Of a stretch of 64,000 nt of DNA, positions 37,501 to 51,800 are shown piece after piece. A model generated the notes under the pieces. That model did no database searches. It worked only from the letters and a program-made list of their open reading frames with translations, and was not told where the DNA came from. Position 1 is the stretch's first letter. Each line of letters opens with the position of its first letter. Both the position numbers and the translations under genes were made by a program. Source of the stretch: Pagrus major. Its lineage: Eukaryota; Chordata; Actinopteri; Spariformes; Sparidae. Location of the stretch: contig NC_133223.1 in the NCBI RefSeq assembly GCF_040436345.1, positions 15,724,113 to 15,788,112 of the forward strand. Direction: 5' to 3'.

Positions 37501-40500
37501 AAAGTGCATTATTTCCTTTTTTACACTAACTTTGTGCATATGAAAAAGTCCAAAACAAGTGCTTATGTGGAAAAACAGCCTATGCAAAGAGCAAAATACA
37601 TAAAACTACATAAATTTGCATAATTTCAAAGTTTAGGGCTTTAAGAAACTGTAATAAACTATATATTGCTGGATTTTAAATCTCATTGGCTACATGATGC
37701 ATCAGTCATCCAAAGGCAGGAGAGTGGAGAAAGAAGTGTGAGTGAGTCACTTGTCTACACAATCACTCTTTGTCTGTTGTAGGCTTTAAGGTGTAATGGG
37801 GTCTGCTATCTTTTTTGACAGGTAAAAACATGAAAAAGCATTTGTGATTGCAGTTTATTTAGCCATTTTGTCACTATTTAATCATGGAATACTGTTAAAA
37901 TGATCCATATTTTTAGTTTAAAAATAGGCATGAGAGTGTGAGGAAAAAAAGTCCTTTTTGTGGATACCTCATTTTGTAATAATTTCTGCTGTATTTCATG
38001 ATTTTTTAATTATGGTGCTTTGTTCATGTCTAACATCCTAACAGGTGGTCTCCGAACGAACCAAACCCCGCGTGCATCACTTTCTATCAGAGGTGTTCCT
38101 GATAATCGGAGGCTGCACTAAAGATGAACGCTTCATCTCCACTGTCACCTGCTTGGACCCCCTCAGACGCAGCCGGCTGGAGGTTGCCAAGCTACCAATC
38201 ACAGAGATGGAGGATGAATCCCAAAACAGAAAATGGGTGGAGTTTGCCTGCATCACCTTCCGCAATGAAGTGTACATATGTGGTGAGAGAAGTCACGTAT
38301 TCGAGTTACCCTCTATTGTGCAGGTGAAAGTGAAATTGTTCACCATCTACTGATTATGTATCTGCCAAGTTATGGCCCTCTTATCAAGTGTACATTTTTC
38401 TTGAATCTTCATCATGTTAGCAGGTTGTTGAAAATGTCTTGTCTGCAACTGAGCAAAACAACAGGAAGGCGTGACATCATGTGCACCAACAGTTTATGTG
38501 GTTTTAGGTGTTTCCCAACTCAGGAAGTGATACTCGTGTGACACGAGCACACAGACACAGTCATTACTAAAGACCGAGTGAAACATCCATGTTTTGGGAT
38601 GAAAACAGTCCATGCAGCTGGTGACAGTTTTCTATGATCTTCCTGTTGTTGCAGGAGGTAAAGAGACACAGCATGATGTTTGGAAATATAATGGCGCCCT
38701 GGACAAGTGGATTCAGATCGAGTCCCTGATGACTGGCCGCTGGAGGCACAAGATGGCAGTCCATGGGGGGAAGGTGTACGCACTGGGTGGATTTGATGGA
38801 GTTCAGAGACTCGCTACTGTAGAGGCCTATGATCCCTTTCACAATCGCTGGTCACAGGTACAATAATTCTTTATTAATGTGCTTTTGTGTAACTTTACAC
38901 TGAATGTTATTTTAAGTTCTATCTCATTGCTTTCGTCAGCATCCTTTCCACGTAGATAATTCCAGCTAAAATGCTCCAACTGTAAGATACCTGTCCAGCA
39001 CCAAGCAGCAGACAAAGTTAGCAACTTACTGCTGAACATGTTGAACATTTAGCAGGTAAAGAGCCAGAAGTTGGTGAAGACCGTAGACTGTATTAATAGT
39101 GTTTGGAGTTTCTTGGTCTGAAAAGTGAAGCCAATGCAAAAGAGCCTTAAACCTGCATTCTTTTCTAATGGCCAGCAGGGGCAACTCCACTGGTTTGTCT
39201 GATCGTATATAAGCCTATGAGCAAAAAAAAAAACATTCTTCTCACCTGATTTAATCCTTAAACCGTTTTTTTGATGAATTTGGAAATTCTTGTCCAAATA
39301 TGGTCAAGTCGCCCAAAAACCTGTGAAGTCTGATTTGACGTTTCATTGGTTTCTCCAGTGCGCCTGAAATTAAGCCGTTTCCTTTTTTTAACATTGAGGT
39401 TATTGCAATTTCTTGAAGAGAGAAATAAGAAATTAAAAAGTATTATTAGGTGCCCCTAAATGATGCGCTGGTGCACCTAAATGAAAAGTTTGGCACAACA
39501 CACAACTCATTATTTTGAAAGGTTATTCCATCATTCACTTTAACATAACATAACGTTGTTTTCTTGGATATAAGTTTTGTTTCGTTACAGACATTTTATT
39601 GCAAAATGCCCCCTTGCATAAGTCTTCTATGTCACTATGGCTTTTTAACGAGCTAGTGGATGCCATTAGTGGCTAGTGGCTGTGGAGTTATGTGCAGCCT
39701 TGTCAAGCAATAAAAGTTCCTTTGTCTTTTATTATTTACTATTTACAGCAGCAGCTAGGAAGTTGATTCAGAATGACTGAATGAAATTGTTGTTGCTCTA
39801 ACTAGCTAAAAGGTGCTAACTGGCTAATTCTAGTAACAGCTGTTGAGCATAGGATGTGATTGGCTGAAAGGTGAGAGGGTTGTGACCACACCACTGTCAT
39901 GAAAAGTGACATTTTGACCTAAAAAGTGGCATGGGAACATGCCATTGTGAAATAATGAAAAAGGGCATCTTGAAATGAAAGTTTAATGTTGAACACATTG
40001 GTGCTCCATAATAACCTTGATAGTTACTGTACTGTTACTGTGTACATTAATAAAGTAGATCTGCTGCTCCATGTCATGTATACTTGGATGCTTGGATTGT
40101 TGCAGGTGACACCTCTTGCAGTTGGTGTGAGCTCCTTTGCTGCTGCGAGCTTTGACAGATGGATCTACGTGATCGGTGGCGGGCCAAATGGAAAGCTGGC
40201 GACTGATCAGGTCCAGTGCTGGGAGCCTGGGACAGACTGCTGGGAGCTGAGAGCGCCCATTCCCATTGAAACCAAATGCACTAATGCAGTCACATTCAAG
40301 AACTGCATCTATATAGTTGGTAAGTTGGCAGTGGTGGGTGGTAACTAAGTACATGTACTCAAGTACTGTACTTTAGGACAAAATTGAGGTATTTCTACTT
40401 TACATGAGCATGTTCATGTCATGCTTCTTTATACATCCCACATAATAATGTATATAAAGAGTTAAATTCCTAAATGAGATGAACACAGTGTGAAAGTGTA

Positions 40501-40984
40501 ACATTAAAATAAGCACATATGACTTATTAGCTGAAAACCCGCTCAAATAATTATTGTTTTTGAAGAAATTGGTCACCTGTATCTGGTTTATTGTGTAAGA
40601 AATCAATGTGCATACTGTACATATGTGAACATATTTATCAACCTTAATATGGCCACTGTTTAATTATTTTCCTGTCTGCTCCCAGGTGGAGCCATGCATG
40701 CCATGTACTGCTACTCTCCTCTGTCAGACTCCTGGTCCCTGGTGACCCGGCTGGGGGAGAGGGCAAGCTGCGCCATCGCTGCCTGTAACAACAAACTCTT
40801 CATCACCGGGGGACGGGATAACAAGAACCAAGTCATCTCAACGGTGATGTGCTGGGACGTTGACCGAGGGGTGTTGACGGAGGAGTGTGTTTTACCTATG
40901 GGAGTGTCGCACCATGGCAGTGTGACACTGATGAAATCCTACACACACATACACAGAATAACACCTGCTGCAGAGAGCCAATGA
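31574..40984 (+). CDS. klhl6: Kelch-like protein 6 (BTB-BACK-Kelch, CUL3 ubiquitin-ligase adaptor)
   Basis: Seven exons: 31574-31830, 31909-32074, 36454-36903, 38045-38282, 38655-38857, 40106-40319, 40686-40984. All junctions are GT-AG, and the 1827 nt encode 608 aa (human KLHL6 is about 621). A poorly conserved acidic N-terminus (1-50) is followed by a BTB domain (about 53-160, with LTDVVLSV and [12 protein letters not shown]), a BACK domain (about 165-265) and six Kelch blades (about 305-600, several with the Gly-Gly doublet). Stretches such as [40 protein letters not shown] and [13 protein letters not shown] match remembered KLHL6 almost exactly, which separates it from other KLHL proteins. 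In mammals it is lymphocyte-enriched, assembles with CUL3 and supports B-cell antigen-receptor signalling and germinal centres. The ATG at 31574 is the only upstream Met that fits the frame. It is divergent from the EWI-family gene and co-directional with the CD2-like gene. Confidence 0.97.
32075..36453 (+). other. klhl6 intron 2 (4.4 kb): repeats only
   Basis: It holds an ACTT-rich repeat (about 35110-35905, with GTTGGGGAGTGACGTGG at its left end) and a fragment near 33170-33215 (ATATCGCAATATTGCGGCAA). No extra exon fits the klhl6 phases. Confidence 0.6.
37085..37790. repeat. Dispersed repeat, copy 2, within klhl6 intron 3
   Basis: It shares the ordered blocks listed for 14370-14945 and fills most of the 1.1-kb intron 36904-38044. 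Confidence 0.75.
38858..40105 (+). other. klhl6 intron 5: repeat fragments
   Basis: About 39080-39215 carries GTGAAGCCAATGCAAAAGAG and GGCCAGCAGGGGCAACTCCA, a common teleost repeat. About 39450-39490 carries the GTGCACCTAAATGA block shared with 3480-3665. Confidence 0.5.
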
Positions 40985-41356
40985 CAAAGACTTCATGTGA
41001 ACAGGACAATATTGTTGTTGAGAGAGTGGTGGAAAAGGAAGAGTGCAAGAAAGCGATGAAAAAGGACATTTTTGAGTGCATTGTTATGTTAATTTGATGT
41101 CATTTTTTGTCACTTTCAAATACTAGGAGTCAATCACTATGTTTACCTTTCGCAATATAATGCTATATTACAGTAGCAGCTGTTAAACATTAAATAATTA
41201 AGATTAAAACAACAAATGATAATAACAGATGGATGTAAAATTGTTAAGTGGAATTAATACCATAGGATACATTGTTTCATGGCTTTTACAGTAAAAAAAA
41301 AAAGGTTAACAGAGAGATGATTTTAGTCATACTAAGCGATTAAACATTCCTAACAG

Positions 41357-41362
41357 AATAAA
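41357..41362 (+). terminator. Candidate polyadenylation signal of klhl6
   Basis: AATAAA lies about 370 nt after the TGA. Another lies at 41672-41677. Neither can be preferred without transcript data. Confidence 0.3.
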
Positions 41363-41819
41363 ACAAATATATGCATTTTAATTACTAAAAATATGCACAT
41401 CAACACGAGGTGTGACTTTCAAGGAGGAACCAAACCAAAGCCCAACAGCACCTGGTGTTTACACCAAATGTGATTCTGTAGGCCTGTGTGTCTATCTTCC
41501 AGTGAACACTGCCATCAAGTGGTCAGTATAACTCTGAGTTTTGTTTTATTTATACAAATATGCAAGATAAACATCTGGAGTTTCATCTAAAACAAGTCTT
41601 GGATTGTCCTTTGTCCACACTGCAAATCTGTTTTTAAAGAAATTACAATCTTTGAGTCAGTATATTTTCAAAATAAAACACATTGACATGAAGGTCAGTA
41701 ATAAATGACTAAACACTTGTCTAAAAATGTGTTGAATTTGAAGTACTTGAAGTAGAAGATTCACTCAAACTTACCGTAAGTAAAATTTTGAAGTACCTGT
41801 ACTGTGTACCTGTGTCTTC

Positions 41820-42425
41820 CCATTTATGCTACTTTGTACCAGTGCTGTAAAAAGTACCCAAAAGTCATACTTAAGTAAAAGTAAAGATTACCTGTAAAAA
41901 TATGACTTTGGTAAAAGTGAAAGTCACCTATACGTATAGAACTTGAGTAAAACACTTAAATCATCTTTATTTAATGTACTTAATTATCTATTTTCTGGTG
42001 ATAAATGTACTTGACTATCAAAAGTAGAAGGAAAAGTAAATTATACATTTATCTACAGGTGTGTATATGTATATATTGTATACTATGTGTCGTCTGATAA
42101 CCAGCCCTGGATCCATTAGTCAGCATTTTTCTAATTATTGGAATCTGTGTTTTGTTTTGTTTTTAATCTGATTGTCGATGAAATAAATGAATTTTAAAAA
42201 AATGCAAAGCAACCAGTGACTAAATTGATCAAGTAAATGTAGTGGAGTAAAAATACAATATTTGCCTCCAAAATGTGGTGGCATGGAAGTACGAAGCAGC
42301 AGAAAATTGAAATACTCAAGTGAAGTACAAGTACCTCAAAACTGTATTCAAGTAGAGCACTTGAGTAGATGTAAAATATTACAATTTCATTGTACTTTTA
42401 CTCCACTACAGAGACAAATATGCTT
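41820..42425. repeat. AAGTA/ACTT-rich teleost repeat upstream of the CD2-like gene
   Basis: CAGTGCTGTAAAAAGTACCC then ACTTAAGTAAAAGTAAAGAT at the left, and TACTTTTACTCCACTAC at the right. It shares TTTGCCTCCAAAATGTGGTG with 26600-27395. It ends about 430 bp before the CD2-like ATG, so it sits next to the promoter. Confidence 0.6.
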
Positions 42426-42851
42426 TTCGTAGTATGTTCTACTTTCCAGAGATTATAGAAATACTGGATTTTTTTAATAAAGCTGCCAGGCTACCTTCTC
42501 TGATGGTGTGTATTATGATCAGGTGAACTTCATTTGAACTTATTGTGAAGGGCAGGGGAAATCAAAGAGACCGGAAACTCTGCTCGCAGCTGCGATTTTT
42601 TCCCTGGACTAAATACTTTCGCTGAGAGTAGATCACCTGTCTCCACCCCTTAACTCACCTTTCGGTTTTGGCAGCTACTATCAAGTGTGTGGTTATAACC
42701 TTGTTCCAGCTTGTTCGAGGAACTTAAATAACACCAGAGATTCACGAACGACAGTTAAATAGTTTTTTTTCCCACAACACCTGACACGACGGCGAAGCGA
42801 AAGTGAATGTAGACTGAGGCGGAATCTCCGGGATTTTCCTGCTTTTCAGAA

Positions 42852-45800
42852 ATGGCTCGTCGGTATTTTCTGGTCTTTTTCTTTCTTACCTCCAGTCTAG
42901 GTGAGTTTATTTGCGGGTTATAGTTGTTTTTTTTCTTTGTTTTTTTAAAGTTTGGCACTTTTGTGTTGAAATGAAAACTACAGTGAAGAGCTCGCATGAT
43001 TGTTAATGATTTATCTGAAGTTGAGTAACAGCAGTTAAAATGTCTGCGGCTTGCAGCCTACATTACAGTAGTTAGTAACGACCTCATGTTTCTTAACTCC
43101 TGTGGTTAAAAAACAACAACTCAGTAAACAGGCCTACTGTTTGATTTTTAGTCAGTATGTGATTATTATGGAAAAAGCGTCTGATTACTAAGGGAATGCT
43201 AAGAAAAACACATAATGATAAAACATACATTTTTATTTGTTATAACAGTTTTCTTAATGACACTGATTTTACACCTGTAATTACACCTGTACAGTCATCT
43301 AATGTAACAGCCCTGCATTTAATCCACCATGTGTCTGCTGGCTGATATCATTTTGTTGCTACAATGTCAGAGAGCTCTCTCAGGCTACTTTTTGGAGGCT
43401 GTAGTGTCTTTTTTTGTCATGTTGGACTGAAGTATATTGAGACATTCGACAAAATACAGTTGATTTATCTGTTCACAAGCTTTTTCTGGAGTTAATCTAC
43501 CTGGGAGTAGATTGCAATCCATCTGTCTCCTGCATCATATGTGAATGTCCTGTTGATCTTTCTCTGGTGCCGACTGACTCCTGGTCAATGAATTGGACCT
43601 CTTTTGAATCCATGCTGTGACTGGCTCTGACAGCTAATATTGTCTGTATCCTGTACTCAACCAAATTACCCGACCAGTTTTTTCATGCAATGTTTAATGT
43701 CAAGGTAACTAGAGTCTGACTAATATAGTGTTTGCCCGATATTATCTTCCAATATTGGCCTATCGCTTATATGTTGCCAAATATGCGCCGATACGAAAAC
43801 TGTCTTTTTAGAGATTTTATTGCAGGGAAAGATGTTTGGGATAATTTAAAATGATTTAATTCCCAGTGAGATCAGTGTTTCAGTGCACTCATAAGTAAGT
43901 TTATTGATAATCTGTAAAATATCCTGTCTCCATTACAGGTCTATGTTACAAGTGTTTGATTGCCAATAACCACATTTGAAGGATCATTGCCAAAAACATT
44001 TGTATGTTGACCGACGTATTGTTATTGGAATTTTGAACCTCTTTAATATTTTTCTTGAAAAATCAAAGTTAATTGACTTACAGCTCTCCACCAGTCATCC
44101 CTGTGACATCTACCATAACCTAAGCTTAGCTACCATGCAAGCTACTGGAAACGCTATTTTTAATCTTTTGGCATTTTTGCCTTCATAAGACAGTCCACAG
44201 TGAATATTATGCAGACAAGTAGAGAGAGAGGGGGCACAATATGAGCTATAACTATTCTGTTACCAGGGCAAGGAAGGGGAAACATTTTAACACAACACCT
44301 GTTTTAATTCAGTCGACCTTAAGTTGAGATTTTATTTACAAACTTACTACTACTACTACTACTACTTTTCCAAGGTCAAGAATTAACTTTCACACTTCAT
44401 GCCCGACGTCATTAACATACATTATGGGTATAAAATATAAGAAACAGTAATCTAAACTGATACCTACTACACCTAACTACAGTCTGAAAAATGATAGTGG
44501 ATTTGAATCAACACCTCTCTGCACATTGCAAGTTTTAATGTGAATGGTATTTTTTGCAGATTTATTTGTATTGGAGTCAGTCTTGAGTTGGCATTATACC
44601 CTCTGATGTTTAAAATATATTGAACTCTTTTGCTCATTATGCTGCATGTTTCTATACCTCTATATTCTATGTGTCTAGTTACTGGAGAATCTCCAAGATA
44701 TGAACTCAGGGGGCAGAAGGTCAACTTGAAGCCAGACATCCCTGGACAACCTGATAGTATTCTGTGGAAGCGTAATGGCAACAAAGTGGTGGAGTTTAAC
44801 GGCCAGGAGGAAGAGGTGTACGGACAGTATGCAAACAGGATCTCCCTGGACTGGCACACTGCAGAACTCAATATCACTGACCTCAGATTTGAAGACAGCG
44901 GAGACTATGAATTGGAAGTATACATGAACAAACAATTCTCTTCGTCACTTCATAAATTGGAGGTCATAGGTGAGTTTTTAATTGTTACATTTTGAGTGTT
45001 TATCCACAGTTAATCAATATTGGTAAATACACTCTGTTAAATTGAGGGACGCATGATATGGTTAAAAAATATCATATTGTGATCATTTTGATAGATAATA
45101 TAATTGTTTCTGTGATGTGGATATTGCACCTTTTGTGTCATTTCAACAATATGTTGAATAATTGTGCAGCACTAATAATAAACCCAACACACAATAAAAT
45201 AGAAAATAGACTACCTGCAATAAAGAAAAAGGATATATTGTTAATAGATTATAACACTGCCACTGCCAATAAGAAATGTTAGATTGTTTCATGTTTTATT
45301 GTTTGCACCACGTGCATTCAACTGCTGCTGGTTAGTTTACTTGTTGTAGCATTGTAGTGGGGCTGTGTATTCCAGGAGAGATTGGAGATAAATAAATGAA
45401 GGCAGGTTTCACATATACGTTCTGATAAGACAACAAAAGAGCTTTCTTACCATTCAGTTAAATGAAAAATAGAATAAAATAGTTTTTTTGCACAAGTCAA
45501 ACACCACACTGCGGCAGAAACACGCGACTTGAAGCATATTGGTGGCGATGGTTTTGCAATATGATGATATATATCTTGTGATAATAGAAACATGCTTATT
45601 GTTCTATATCCTTTATTCCGTTGTGTCACGAATCAAACACTTGACAGCGATATTTTTCGTCATATGGATGGCGCTTTGCTTTCATCCATGTGGCTTGAAG
45701 GCAAGACAAACAAACACAGAACGGGGGAATTACAAACAGGAAACTCTACTAATGCTGCTTACATACCTAAATGGGTATGAAAAGTCTGACATGGACCAGA

Positions 45801-48800
45801 TAAGCCTCAAACCGCTTGAGTTTTATATAAACTATTTAGTCATTGAATAAATACAAATATAGCAGAGAAAATGTGGTCAGATGTTTAATGCTGATAAAGA
45901 GTCAAGGCATTTTGCTGCTAGTATTGACCCAAGAAGTGTCCCAATTCGATAGGGATTTGTTATAATTTGGTTTCACTACACAAGTTTTATCCATTGATCA
46001 GAAAGGTTTGTCATTCACTCGTGCAATGAAAGCTGAAAGGGGTGTGGTAGTGCAGGTGGGGAATATTTTCAGAGCTACTGAACCTTTGACACTGTTTATG
46101 TTTCAAGTTGTTCATTTCATCATGGTCAAGGGTTTGTTGAGCCTTTCATGCTTTTGAATTAACTCCTTAAAGTTTTTGGATTTACATTTCTATTTAACCT
46201 TGTCAATGAAGGACATTGTTGGGTTAGTTTAAAGAATAAATAAGTCACTGTGTGCTGTTGTTTTCACTTTCACTTTCTATACAGGGAATTTGTCTTCCCT
46301 GAAATGTTCCCCAGCCACTCTTCATAGTGAATAACTGTAATTGGTACCTAAATTCATGTATTTATCACAGCCTCCAATCGCTGTAGGAGAGATATTTAAC
46401 CAGTGCTGCCCTTTCACACTCAGTGTAGTGAAGAGATCAAGACATCAACCCCTGTTATCTCTTAATACATTACCTATAAAATGTATTTTATAGTGCATTG
46501 CTTTTTATGATGGCTTTTGGTATCAATTGAGACACTTTGCTCTTGAGTAGCCCAACAATTGTTTGCTTGTTTTGTTCAAACAATTTACTGTCAGTGCTAA
46601 AGTAAATATTACAACAGCTAATAACTGAGACTTTTTTTATTCTGCAGTAAAATGTCATGTCCTATAACCAAAAGTGTTTGTTTTTTTGTTTGATTTTTAA
46701 AAATAACTTTTTATAGTAAGAACTTAATGCTCTTTATACCCTATACCAGTGGATGTCAAACTTGTTCTGGCATGCCCTCATTTAGATGCCAAAAAACTCT
46801 ATTTTGTACATTTCCCATGCATGAATCATATTCATTTAACTCCATATAACTCCAACACTATATTTATCCCCTGCTTACTCACCCCCCTCCTCATAGTGGC
46901 TCTGTGCCCCCCACTTTGAGAGCCACTGTCCAATGTCATGTTTAAAATTTAGTTGCATGAATGTTTGTTATGATATATATAATAAAGGTAGCATAATAGA
47001 ATCTTTCATTTAGATATGTATTAATTTGTGTGTTCATCTATGTCTTCATATAGACAAGGTTGCCAAGCCCACTATATCCTGTGAGATGAACGATGGTGGC
47101 GGCTCTAACAAATCTGGAACACTGCTGTGCTCCGTAGAGCCCAGACAACCTCAATCCTCAATGTGGTTTGAGTGGCAATCACATGGAAACGTGCAGCCTG
47201 GCCCACAGTTAACAATATCTCTGGGGGATAAATATGATGATGAAGTATACAGTTGCAGGGTGAGCAACCCTTTAAGTGAAGAAACAGCTACATTCACAGC
47301 AAAGGATTGCTACCCTGGTAAGATTGCACTGGATATTGAATGTTCATTTTGTTGAATTTGTTATTTCAAGCAAATTTATAGTTAGACACTAAATTACATA
47401 GAATATTTTTGTTTTTTACCCAACACAAGTCTTAGGTTTCATTAAGAAACATGCACTTTAATGAAATTCACAAATGTGTGTTTCCTTTACATAAACAATA
47501 ATAGTAATAATGATAGACTATATGTATTAATAAATCTTTTTTCAATAACAGAGTTTCAAAATGTCTTCAAAATGAATATATCCTTAGGTTATAGTGTCAA
47601 GAGAGACTACAGAGTTCCCGTGTTAAAACTAGACTGAAATGTCAAGCATCATGATACTGATTGTTGTTTTAGTAATGGATGAAACATAAGTTACCATATT
47701 TTGATGTTTGTGTTTCCACGCAGAGAACAATTCAGTGCTGATTGCCGTTCTAGTCACCGTCGCCATACTACTCTTACTCCTGGGTCTGGGTCTGGGTACA
47801 TTCTGCAAACAACGCCATAAAGGTACAGTTGGTACACCTTAACCAGAGAAATTGATTCTAAGATGATTTATTACTAGCTGATCTATACAGTATATATTCA
47901 CTAATGTGCATGTATTCTCAACGCTGTGTATAACAGTCGACCAAATGTAATAAATTCTGTATGCGGCAAGATTCTGGTCATTTAAAGATCAAACATTCTT
48001 CCGTTTCATTCTTACTGTAACTAAATGTGTAGTATTATTGAACATAAGCAGCTGTTTTTATTGACTCTAATCTTCACAATGCATGAAACTAAAACCTACT
48101 GTTTCTTTTTCTGACCTCTCTCTCTCTGTTCCAGCATGTTTTGCGAAAGGAAATAGACCTGATTCAGAAAATCCGACACACCCTGGTGAAACAGAAGGTA
48201 TTATACTGTACTCTTTCAGTCTCAGATTTTAGGGCTGCAACTTAACTGTTCATTCATTCAAACCTTTATTAAAGACTTCATCAGAATCACTTGAGGGAAG
48301 CCCTCATTTCCTGTGATGTGGAGTATGAACAAAGACATCAAGCGAACAAAAAGGAAGCAAACCAGAAATACAAACTAGAAATACAAACATACAAAACAAC
48401 AACAGTGTCAGTTAAAACAGTTATAGGCAGATAGTGGACACTTATTAAGTAAAGATCTTTTAAAGCGTCAAATAATCTTTTAATACAGTAAATACATTTT
48501 AATAAGGCATGTTTTGAAAATGTTAAGTGTATGCATCTGGACCCCGATTTTCACAAAAAAAAAACACATAGAGATTGTAAATAATAGGATACATGTGACA
48601 GATTCACTCATGTAAGCTCTTTCCTTGCCTGGCTGACCCATAAAGCATCCACTGTTAAACTGATGAATTGATCAATTGATGAGGCATTCAGTGGTTTATT
48701 TAGATGCAGTCCATGATTCTCTTGTGGAAAAAGTTGATCAGCTTCTTATTAACATCATATGCTGCTATTTATTGGACTGTTTTAATCAAAGTTCATATTG

Positions 48801-51800
48801 TTTAACATCTTTTTTTAATCTTTCTTTTCTGTCTTCCTTACTGGTGAATTACATTATATTTTGCATTTCAATCTGTTTCAGGTGAACATAGGCCTTTTAT
48901 TGACAGAACACCCACAATTCCCTCTACTCAGCGACTTATCCAAGGTAAAAGGAATATGAAGCTCAATGACCGTACTAGAAATCAAATAGAAGACACAGAT
49001 TCAGACCTGGACATTGTAAAAGATAAAGGGTGCTGATTGTTGTGCTTCTGACATATAATTGTATATACCTGTTTTGTGCTATATGCAGGTTTGTCACATT
49101 TTATTACTGTTGCTAAAACAGTAACAAAACTTGTGTTGAAGACAAATAGATAATAAACAAAGACATTACATTGTTTCTCTTGAAACTATTATAGACTGCA
49201 GCACAAAGCATTCTTGGTCTAAATGCTTTCTTTTGTTACAGAACATGATAAAGATTTACAGGATGAGGATGAAACGCCTGAAAAAGGTTAGCCTAACACA
49301 AAACCTATTTATTATAACTTATACATAGTATTCAGGATGCTATAAATTAATTTTGCTTTTTGTCACTGTTCACTCTTTCCAGGTCATGTCCGAAACAAAA
49401 TAAATCAGTTTGAGTCAAGCTTTCATGGACCGACTTCGCCCACAACATCTTCAGCAGGTACCTTCTTGTTAGTTAAGAACAAATAATTGGTAGCTAACAG
49501 CAAGAACTAATGGCTTCATTATCACTTAATATATTGATTATTTTCACTTTAATTTAAATAATGTTTTCAAGATGTGAAATATGTAATATATCAAAACGTA
49601 ATGTAACATTCCCAAAACTAGAGCTTGTTTTATTTGACCAGCAATGTTTGTAATTTCTCAAAAGAATGTTTTTCTTTCATTTATATTTTCTGTCAGGTTC
49701 ACTAAGAAACAAAGCCAAGAATAAGAGACCTGTGTGTCCTCCTACCTTTCCGCGTAGTGAGTCACCTCCTCATCTGGAACTCAATCATCTTGCTATTAAT
49801 GACAAAGGTGATGCAGATGAAGACCAGCTCAGAAAATCTGCAGAGACAGAAGTCCCACAGTGTGAAAATACACCAGAGCTGGAATCCTCAACTGCTGCTG
49901 AACAGTCAGGTTGGACCATGACACATTAGATTCAGAATAGTCACAAAAACACAACACTCAGGTAAATACAAAAGAAACAGACCTGCAAGAACAAGACAGA
50001 GGGAACATTTTAATATTGGATAATTCTAAATTAAATTGAAAGTGGAGCACTTTCCGTTCAGCAGTAAACATTCTGCCCTTGAGGCTAACATTAGCTAGCA
50101 TAATACTGATGACAGAAACTTAAAATGTCACCTCCTTCTTACTGCTTCTGCTTTTTTGTTTTTCTCACTGCAACATGTTACTACAGCAAGTTGTTGCACC
50201 AAGCTAACCTCCATTTTGTTTACGTCTGCTTCCGCATGAGATCATGTGATCCCTCTCACCTGAGGTGGTGCATTGCTCCCTCTGCTATGATGACTTTATC
50301 TGAAGAGCGTGATGTGTCGATATCTAAAAATCATATAGTGTGTGCATGTTATAGAGAGAATAGAGAGAAGAAAATCTCTGGAGGTTCTCCCTATGTGTGA
50401 CACAAGTTGATGTCAAAATCAGTTAGGATTGTAAAAGTCCTGTAGTGTGAGCCCAGCTTATGTCTGCAGAGCCATAAAGCCAGAGCGCTGAAGACATGCC
50501 CCTGCTGCTGGGCAGAGCAGTGTTCTCTATTTATTGAGAATTTATTAATATGAATGTGTTGAGTGTCCAAATTATACCAAATTTGACACTGCATTTCCTT
50601 GGTTTGTCATCAACAAACCTGCCAAGTGGGAAGTAAATCGGATGAAAGGTTCTCAAGATATGTGAAGGATAGACGGACACAAAGAGAAATTCCTTGCTTT
50701 ATAGCTAGATATAGATGATGGACTGAACCATGAAGCATCCACTGTTAAATCTCATTTATATTTTATATCAATGATATAAGTGATATTGATTGATGCAGTC
50801 AGTGCAGTCTCTTGTGAAATGGTTTGTCAGCTTGTTATCTACATCACACATTTCTCTTTAATGGATTGTTTTGATAAAAGATTATATGATATCATCTCAG
50901 ATATTTTATCTTTCATCTCTTTCTTTCTCACTTGTGAGTTACATTATATTTAAAATTTTATTCATTTTTGGAATCAGTTAAGGAGACAGCTGAGGGTGAT
51001 GATAGGCCTCCTGTTGACACAACACCGACACCCCCCTCTACTCAGCCTCTCGACCATTTGGGAGACCTGGACGCTGTAAAAGGTATAAACTGCTGAATGT
51101 TATGCTTTCTGATTTGGGATGTTTTAGGCAGGATTATTACAACTTTTTACTGCTGGGAAATGTGCTGATTGTTTATATGCAATAACACTAAACAATAAAA
51201 ACTTTGTTTAAACTAATAGAATATGTATGCAATTATAGTAATAACAATATTCATAATAATTAAGCATTTTATTCAGAACATCAAAATGTATTTTAAAATA
51301 ATATAAAAAGACATTAAAGCAGCAAGTACTCAATTGTAGAAGCTGAAACCAGCGCACTGAAATTCATTAATCAATTGTTTAGTACCATATTTTGTTAACA
51401 TTACACATGGCACTTTACTGGATTTTTTATAAGAATGCTGTTCTGGTGTAATCTCTTTAAGCGAACTTTTTTATTAAAAACTTTTTCTGTGTTTCATATT
51501 TAGAAAACAACACAGATGAGCGTGAGGAAACTGTGTCTCCTCTTCCCACTCCACGCAGTGAGTCACCTTCTCCTCTGGATCCCAGGAATCTTGCTGGTAA
51601 TGACAAAGGTGATGCAGATCCAGACCAGCTCAACGAACCTGCAGAGGAAGAAGTCCAACATGGTGACTCCTCAGATTCTGAGAAGGAAAATGAACCAAAG
51701 CCAGCTGCTGAGTCAACAAACACGATGTCTGATCTGGAATCGTCCACTGCGTCTGAACACCAAGGTTTGGATACTACACTCAGAATAGTCACAGGAAAAG

